Below are positions 33,842 through 38,573 of a stretch of 38,573 nt of DNA, piece by piece. The translations under genes were made by a program, and so were the position numbers. Source of the stretch: Phycisphaerae bacterium (lineage in GTDB: Bacteria; Planctomycetota; Phycisphaerae; UBA1845); NCBI GenBank assembly GCA_029260115.1, contig JAJDDW010000031.1, positions 1 to 38,573 of the forward strand. Direction: 5' to 3'. The stretch's first letter is position 1; the number at the start of each line of letters is the position of its first letter. Under the pieces are notes generated by a model. It was not told where the DNA came from and did not search any database. It was given only the letters and a program-made list of their open reading frames with translations.

Positions 33842-35722
33842 CTAAGGACATCCATCTGGGGTAAAGAACGGGTACGGTGCAAACTGAAAAGATAGAACCG
33901 TGCTTAAAATATCAGCGCCATTGATAATGGCATTGGGGGATTGAGGCTCCAAATCCATCGCTGCGGCTTTTGGGGCGGATGGAATAAGTTGAAATTTTTG
34001 GACTACCGCAAGGATGTCATTCGCATTGACAAATGAATCCGACGGCGACCATATCTGGGTCGTGGGGTCAAATGAACCAACCAAATCGCCATAAAGACGT
34101 CCATCGGATGGAATAGGGGTCGTAGATAAAATTAGCTCGCTAGAATAGACAATCCCATCAAATGAGGATTGCACGGCATAGGTATTACCGGAAGAGAAAA
34201 TGCAATCAGCCAGGAAACATACCGGATCAGACCACACGCGAAAGTCTGGTGTGTCTTGAAGTAGAAAAACATTTTCATCGATTTGCGTCTGGGTTCTGCC
34301 ATTAGCCGTGACGAATTTGGGCGAAGCGAGATTGCCAGGCCCTTGGTGCGTAACCCGCATCGCAGCGGGCATTGCTCCATTTACCGTAGGGTCGAAGGCC
34401 AAGTACCTATTGTATTGTTCTTGACCAATACTTGGTAATGCGGGCACTGCGGGGGCAGTTGCGCCTAGGGCGACAGATGCATCCAGAACAAATAATCCAG
34501 AGCTATCGCCAACGAGGACTAGACCGCTAGGCAGCAATGGGTACACGCCCCAGGCACCTGAAAACCCCGCATTGTCATTAGCTGGATAGGTGTCGAAGAA
34601 ACCAACCTCGGATACATTGTTAATATCCGATATGTCGAAAATTCTAAGGCCCGAAGTGTAATTTGCTTCGAACAAAAAATCGCCTTTCACGATCAAGTTG
34701 TGGTCGATCGAAGGTAAGCCGTTTGTAAAAGATGTGACAAACTGCGGATTGTTCAAGTCCAGAACGTCAATAACGTAAGTTGTTGTCGTCGTCACATCTG
34801 GATCATTGTTTTCGTCCGCCTCGTCCCCGACGAAGATAAATTGGCGATCTTCGCTTAGCCACCCTTGGTGGCAATAGGTTGTGTTGGGATATATGACAGA
34901 ACCCATCGTAAACATGTTACTCTTGTCTGTAACATCTGCGATTACCAGGCCGTCGTCTTCGCCAAAACAAAACGCAATTTCTCGACCCGCGTATGCGCCA
35001 GAAGTATAAGACACGATTTCTGCATCATGGCACTTCACGCCAGTTGGCCCGCTCCAGCTTCCCGCAATGACGGGGTTAATTGGATCACTGGCATCAATGG
35101 CCACTAATCCTCTACCGCCGTTGATGTTGGGGATAGCCAGATAAAAAAAGCCACTGTCTGGATTGTAGGCTATGTTATGAGACGTTTGCATTCCGACGCC
35201 AAGGTCAGTTCTGTTGGACAGGGCGACAGCGCCATTGTCAATGTTCGTTAGATCAATAACTTCTAGTCCAAGGCCTGTTGATTCAATTACGTTGTAGCAG
35301 TATTCGCCATGGACTTTCATATCGCGCCATATCGAAGATTGGCCTCGAATGGCCCCAACAACCACTGGATTAACCGGGTCGGTGACCTCTACGAAGCCAA
35401 CAGCGTTACTGAGGCCAATGATGGCATACTCGCGACCAGATGGTGAGACATATCCCCAAATATCGTTTGCGAATGATGCATTTTGTCCAAAGTCGCCTGG
35501 CAAAACATGGCTCAACAACACTACGCCCGATGATGTGAAACCACCTCCAGACCGCGAGGAAATAGCCTGGCTGCTTGATGAAGTTATTGGCGTCACGCTA
35601 TCCTGAAGGCCGAGTGATTGTATGGCATCGTGCGGAGGTATTGCACTTACGGAACTTGATGTAATCACGGAGACGGCCAAGCTGAACAGTAAGCAGTTAT
35701 TGCGAAGCTTTTGTTGATTCAT
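33842..35722 (-). CDS. choice-of-anchor-B surface protein with LVIVD repeats and dockerin-like C-terminus
   Basis: A 626-residue exported protein. A signal peptide (CLLFSLAVSVITSSSVSA) and a Ser-rich linker precede beta-propeller-like LVIVD blades: AIIGLSNAVGFVEVTDPVNP, LEVIDLTN, LVAIDASDPINPVI, FVGDEADENND and LFEANYTSGLRIFDISD. These belong to the choice-of-anchor-B family. The C-terminal 85 residues contain DILAVVQKFQ and INGADILSTVLSFQ with PYPFFTPDGCP, a two-part dockerin-like segment typical of planctomycete surface proteins. It is on the same strand as the knottin-like operon, ending 269 bases before its first gene; no terminator is visible between. No catalytic motif is seen and the partner is unknown. 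The gap 33573-33841 should hold the operon promoter, but no clear one can be named. Confidence 0.8.
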   Translation of the reverse strand: MNQQKLRNNCLLFSLAVSVITSSSVSAIPPHDAIQSLGLQDSVTPITSSSSQAISSRSGGGFTSSGVVLLSHVLPGDFGQNASFANDIWGYVSPSGREYAIIGLSNAVGFVEVTDPVNPVVVGAIRGQSSIWRDMKVHGEYCYNVIESTGLGLEVIDLTNIDNGAVALSNRTDLGVGMQTSHNIAYNPDSGFFYLAIPNINGGRGLVAIDASDPINPVIAGSWSGPTGVKCHDAEIVSYTSGAYAGREIAFCFGEDDGLVIADVTDKSNMFTMGSVIYPNTTYCHQGWLSEDRQFIFVGDEADENNDPDVTTTTTYVIDVLDLNNPQFVTSFTNGLPSIDHNLIVKGDFLFEANYTSGLRIFDISDINNVSEVGFFDTYPANDNAGFSGAWGVYPLLPSGLVLVGDSSGLFVLDASVALGATAPAVPALPSIGQEQYNRYLAFDPTVNGAMPAAMRVTHQGPGNLASPKFVTANGRTQTQIDENVFLLQDTPDFRVWSDPVCFLADCIFSSGNTYAVQSSFDGIVYSSELILSTTPIPSDGRLYGDLVGSFDPTTQIWSPSDSFVNANDILAVVQKFQLIPSAPKAAAMDLEPQSPNAIINGADILSTVLSFQFAPYPFFTPDGCP

Positions 35723-35997
35723 AAATCCAAATTATCCTTCGAAGACAAGTAGCTTTTTTACGCTACATTACTATACACAAAGATTACCTAGCCCAGAGAC
35801 GTTCAAAATCTCATCAATCAAGTGTACCAGAATATAGCGGTCCACCCAATACTAAATTTGCGGGCAGCATTAAGTATGCCGCCGCCATTCTGGCTTAGTT
35901 GAAAGTTAGACATTATAGGACGTAGATACGCCAAAATCATCGATGTACCCTTTGATCATTGCTATCAAACTGAAAACCTGCTCCACCAACAGAAAAA

Positions 35998-36505
35998 TGC
36001 CGCAGCTACCAGACGAATCCGTTGCATGGTTCCGTTTTTCGAGTGGGGCCGGCGGCGCACAGCTTCGCTTCAATGACGGAAGCAGGACGGATGCCTAGCA
36101 GGGTGGCATAAGCACTATCGGAGGCGGTTTCTTGACATTAAAACAGGCGGACGGCGGCAATGGCGTATTCATTTGGTGGTGGGGCCGGTGTGGACGCTGG
36201 CGGAATGGTCAACGTTTACGATGCTGCGGACAACGTTACTATCGACCTCAATGGAAATAGCCACCGAATCGACTTGACCGCTGACTATGGGGAACCACGG
36301 GCCCAGTTGTCCGGATCGAGCACGGGCTTTCATTCGCTGCTGGTCCTAGTTTAGTTATGCAATTATGCGCGGTAAGTGGATCGACGAGCGAGGTTTCCGT
36401 GCAGCCGCAGAGTCGGGTATTCGCGGGAAATTAAGCGAGGACAACTTGAAAGCGATTGATGCTGGCATCAATCTCACCCACGCTGGCTTTGAGAGCGAGA
36501 CCTAA
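35998..36505 (+). pseudogene. possible decayed fragment of a repeat-containing surface protein; rest of 35723-36575 appears non-coding
   Basis: Plus-strand protein-like pieces appear in different frames. PQLPDESVAWFRFSSGAGGA and LRFNDGSRTDA are followed by a stop at about 36098, after which the frame continues GGISTIGGGFLTLKQADGG. Then a shifted frame reads VDAGGMVNVYDAADNVTIDL and NGNSHRIDLTADYGEPR (36160-36354). A separate 46-codon open frame, MRGKWIDERGF to KAIDAGINLTHAG, ends at 36505. The glycine-rich D-G-x-GG-x-V-x-V-x-D pattern recalls repeats of large surface or tail-fibre proteins. Stops and frame shifts suggest decay. No ribosome binding site and no intact gene are visible, so this is tentative. 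Confidence 0.3.
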
Positions 36506-36575
36506 TAAAAGCAAGTTGGATAGCTAGAGATTTTCAGATGATACGTCATAGTCCCAGCCATATGTGCCTTGTTTC

Positions 36576-38411
36576 TTACGCTGGCTGAAGTATACCGGGT
36601 GCCGGCTTATTGACCCCGATGTGGGTGAAGACATCGTTGTACTGTCGTTGTAGGTATTCGTTGGGCGCGCCGCCTTGTAGGTGTGTCCAGGGGAAAATTT
36701 CTTGTTCACTTCGTTCGCGGTGTGCATAGAACGCCGGGTCGATGTTGGTATCGTCGAAGGCTTTATCCCAGATGCGATGGTCGAAACATTCGTCCCAACC
36801 ATCGAAGCGCGCACCTAGTTCGTAGGCCCGAACTATGCTCTCAGATAAACGACGGTCTCCTCGGGCGAACACGGCCTCTAGGACAGAGCGTTCGACGGAG
36901 TGTGTTTTAATGCGGACGCCGTGCTTGCCTTTTTTTGACGGCATGTTACGGAGCGTGCTATTCAAGCGCATGCGGGCTTCGTGGAAATACGCGGCTTCAG
37001 GTTGCGCGGCCCATTGGAACGGGGTGTATGGTTTTGGTACTAGCCAGCCTACTGATGCGGATACGTCCGCTGGACCGCCTTTCACCTCGCGTCTGGCTTC
37101 GCTGACACGTTTGGAAAGATGGACGATTTCTTCGATGTCCGTAGTTCGCTCGCCTGGGAAGCCGCACATGAAGTAAAGTTTTACGCGTCGCCAGCCAGCC
37201 GCGTATGCTTCTTTCACGCCATCGATGAGGTTACCGTCGGTAACGAGTTTTCTAATAGCCGCTCGTAAGTCGTCACTCGCCGCTTCGACGGCCATGGTCA
37301 GTCCGCCTTTGCGCACGGCGTTGGCCATAGACGGAATGTGTTGGAGCATCGCGTCGACCCGTAATGATGGGACGGAGATATTCACCCGTCGTGGCGTGAA
37401 TTGTTCGTTGGCTCGTTCCATGAGTTCACGCAGGTCGGGATAGTCTGCGGTGGATAGCGACAGCAAGCCCAACTCACTCATGCCGGTCGAGGTGTACATT
37501 TCCTCGGCCATGCTCAGTATTTGGTTGACACTACGAACGCCCAATGGCCGTTTGGTATAACCCGCATGGCAGAAACGACATCGCTGCGGACAGCCGCGCA
37601 TGATTTCGACGGCGAAACGGTCGTGTACGGCGTCTACGAAAGGGACGACGGGATTGAGTGGGAACGGCGCGTTCTCGAAGTCCAGCGTTTTGCAGCGGTG
37701 GATAGCGGAAGGAATCGTGGTATCTCTAGGAAGGATGGATGCGATAGTGCCATCATCCTGGTAGGTGACGTTGTATAGCGACGGCGCGTATATCCATTCG
37801 AATCGCTTAGCCATCTCGACGATCATGTCGCGGCGACGCACACCCGAGGCTTTCATTTCTTTATAAGCCTCAAGAATAGCCGCCATGGATTCTTCGCCGT
37901 CTCCGAGCACAATCAGATCGAAGAACTCAGCCATGGGTTCGGGGTTGTCAGCTTGTGGGCCTCCGCCGATGACAAGAGGATGGCAGTCATCACGCTGCGC
38001 TGCGCGAAAGGGGATACTGGCTAAGTCGAGTAATTGGAGAACGGAGGTGAAAGTCATTTCGTATTGCAGCGAGATAGCGAGTATGTCTGCGGAGGCTACT
38101 GGTTGTCGCGTGTCCCAGGTGAACAGCGGAATGTTTTGTTTGCGCATTCTTTTTTCGGCATCTAACCAAGGGCAGAATACACGCTCTGCGCAGCAGCCTG
38201 GTGTGTGGTTGGTAAGCCAATAAAGTATCTGGCAACCGAGATGACTCATGCCGATGGTGTAGGCGTCAGGAAAAGCGATAGCGACGCGAACCTGGGAATC
38301 CTCCCAGTCGCCGTCTGCGACAAGCTGATTGATTTCACGCCCGATATATTGTCCCGGCTGATTCACATAGGGGAGTAGTTGCGTGCTTACGATGTTCTGA
38401 AGTGAAGACAT
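36576..38411 (-). CDS. B12-binding-domain radical SAM protein, TIGR03960-like
   Basis: About 611 residues. The N-terminal part (FPDAYTIGMSHLGCQILYWL to GGGPQADNPEPMAEFFDLIV) looks like the cobalamin-binding Rossmann domain of B12-dependent radical SAM enzymes. The radical SAM core has the cluster motif CPQRCRFC at residues 274-281 (Cys274, Cys278, Cys281), then SLSTADYPDL, GLTMAVEAASD and KLYFMCGFPGE. A C-terminal extension with WLVPKPYTPFQW follows. This architecture matches the uncharacterised TIGR03960 group, often next to a TIGR03936 partner; none is visible here. The frame begins at 38462, but AGGGA eight bases before the ATG at 38411 supports that start. The substrate is unknown. Bases 38412-38573 hold no gene I can support. 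Confidence 0.88.
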   Translation of the reverse strand: MSSLQNIVSTQLLPYVNQPGQYIGREINQLVADGDWEDSQVRVAIAFPDAYTIGMSHLGCQILYWLTNHTPGCCAERVFCPWLDAEKRMRKQNIPLFTWDTRQPVASADILAISLQYEMTFTSVLQLLDLASIPFRAAQRDDCHPLVIGGGPQADNPEPMAEFFDLIVLGDGEESMAAILEAYKEMKASGVRRRDMIVEMAKRFEWIYAPSLYNVTYQDDGTIASILPRDTTIPSAIHRCKTLDFENAPFPLNPVVPFVDAVHDRFAVEIMRGCPQRCRFCHAGYTKRPLGVRSVNQILSMAEEMYTSTGMSELGLLSLSTADYPDLRELMERANEQFTPRRVNISVPSLRVDAMLQHIPSMANAVRKGGLTMAVEAASDDLRAAIRKLVTDGNLIDGVKEAYAAGWRRVKLYFMCGFPGERTTDIEEIVHLSKRVSEARREVKGGPADVSASVGWLVPKPYTPFQWAAQPEAAYFHEARMRLNSTLRNMPSKKGKHGVRIKTHSVERSVLEAVFARGDRRLSESIVRAYELGARFDGWDECFDHRIWDKAFDDTNIDPAFYAHRERSEQEIFPWTHLQGGAPNEYLQRQYNDVFTHIGVNKPAPGILQPA

Positions 38412-38573
38412 ATCGTTAATCCCTATTGTTGTGCATTTGCACAAAATCAGTGTTGCTGACACGTCAGCGGCGTTCTACAATAACTTTAGTAACGATAAGC
38501 GCGTGAAATGGCAAGTGCAGCCGATGTTATTAGGTAGGCGTTTCACAGTTTTTTATCCTGTGAAATGTTGTTG

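Noticed and set aside
33642..33851. Minus-strand open frame between the choice-of-anchor protein and the cysteine-rich precursor
   Set aside because: It starts inside the preceding gene, has no ribosome binding site and no recognisable sequence pattern.

Overview
The window looks like a chromosomal segment of a Planctomycetota bacterium, most likely of the Phycisphaerae type. This is inferred from protein signatures, not from a marker gene. The signatures are: surface proteins with DCNNNG-x-PDDC calcium-binding-like repeats, dockerin-like C-termini, an IPTL-CTERM sorting tail, a pseudopilin with an H-X9-DG motif, collagen-like lipoproteins, and a cbb3 oxidase cluster with several small membrane proteins. 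No rRNA, tRNA, CRISPR array or complete mobile element was seen.

Layout. 1-640 (-) is the start of a secreted retropepsin-like protein cut by the window edge. 1003-2712 (+) is an ECF sigma factor with a membrane-anchored partner, closed by a good intrinsic terminator. 3280-7660 (+) holds three tandem paralogous collagen-like lipoproteins. Each has exactly 21 Gly-X-Y triplets followed by the same globular domain, and two carry extra C-terminal modules (a vWA domain, TSP3-like repeats). 7764-8390 (-) is a PilZ protein. 8671-10796 (+) is an EamA transporter and a saccharopine-dehydrogenase-like enzyme. 10946-11288 is a cobalamin riboswitch with an intrinsic terminator as its output. It precedes a beta-propeller-like IPTL-CTERM protein, a PAPGQF-family surface protein with a dockerin-like tail, and a translationally coupled pseudopilin. 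This is a candidate B12-repressed surface system for capturing B12. 14738-15460 is a lipoprotein. 15536-18111 (-) is an NtrB/NtrC-like two-component pair, followed by gpmI and an NAD(P)-binding epimerase-like protein (both -).

21488-26666 (+) is a respiratory operon: a 4-TM protein, a diheme cytochrome c, CcoN, CcoO, a 2-TM protein, a 54-residue single-TM protein, and a DsbD_2/TauE-like metal-handling protein.

26685-33572 is a minus-strand gene set and the most unusual part of the window. In transcription order it holds an 86-residue precursor with a twin-arginine-like leader and a six-cysteine knottin-like core, a VKOR-thioredoxin-fold fusion whose thioredoxin CxxC is replaced by S-x-x-S, a PqqD-like peptide-binding protein, an HprK-related kinase, a nucleotidyltransferase, and GT2 and GT4 glycosyltransferases. 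It reads as a pathway making a secreted, disulfide-rich, possibly phosphorylated or glycosylated mini-protein. 33842-35722 (-) is a choice-of-anchor-B surface protein. 35723-36575 is non-coding or decayed. 36576-38411 (-) is a B12-binding-domain radical SAM protein.

Several start codons were moved from the longest open frame to a downstream codon with a better ribosome binding site; each case is noted. Domain assignments come from reading the sequence, not from database searches.
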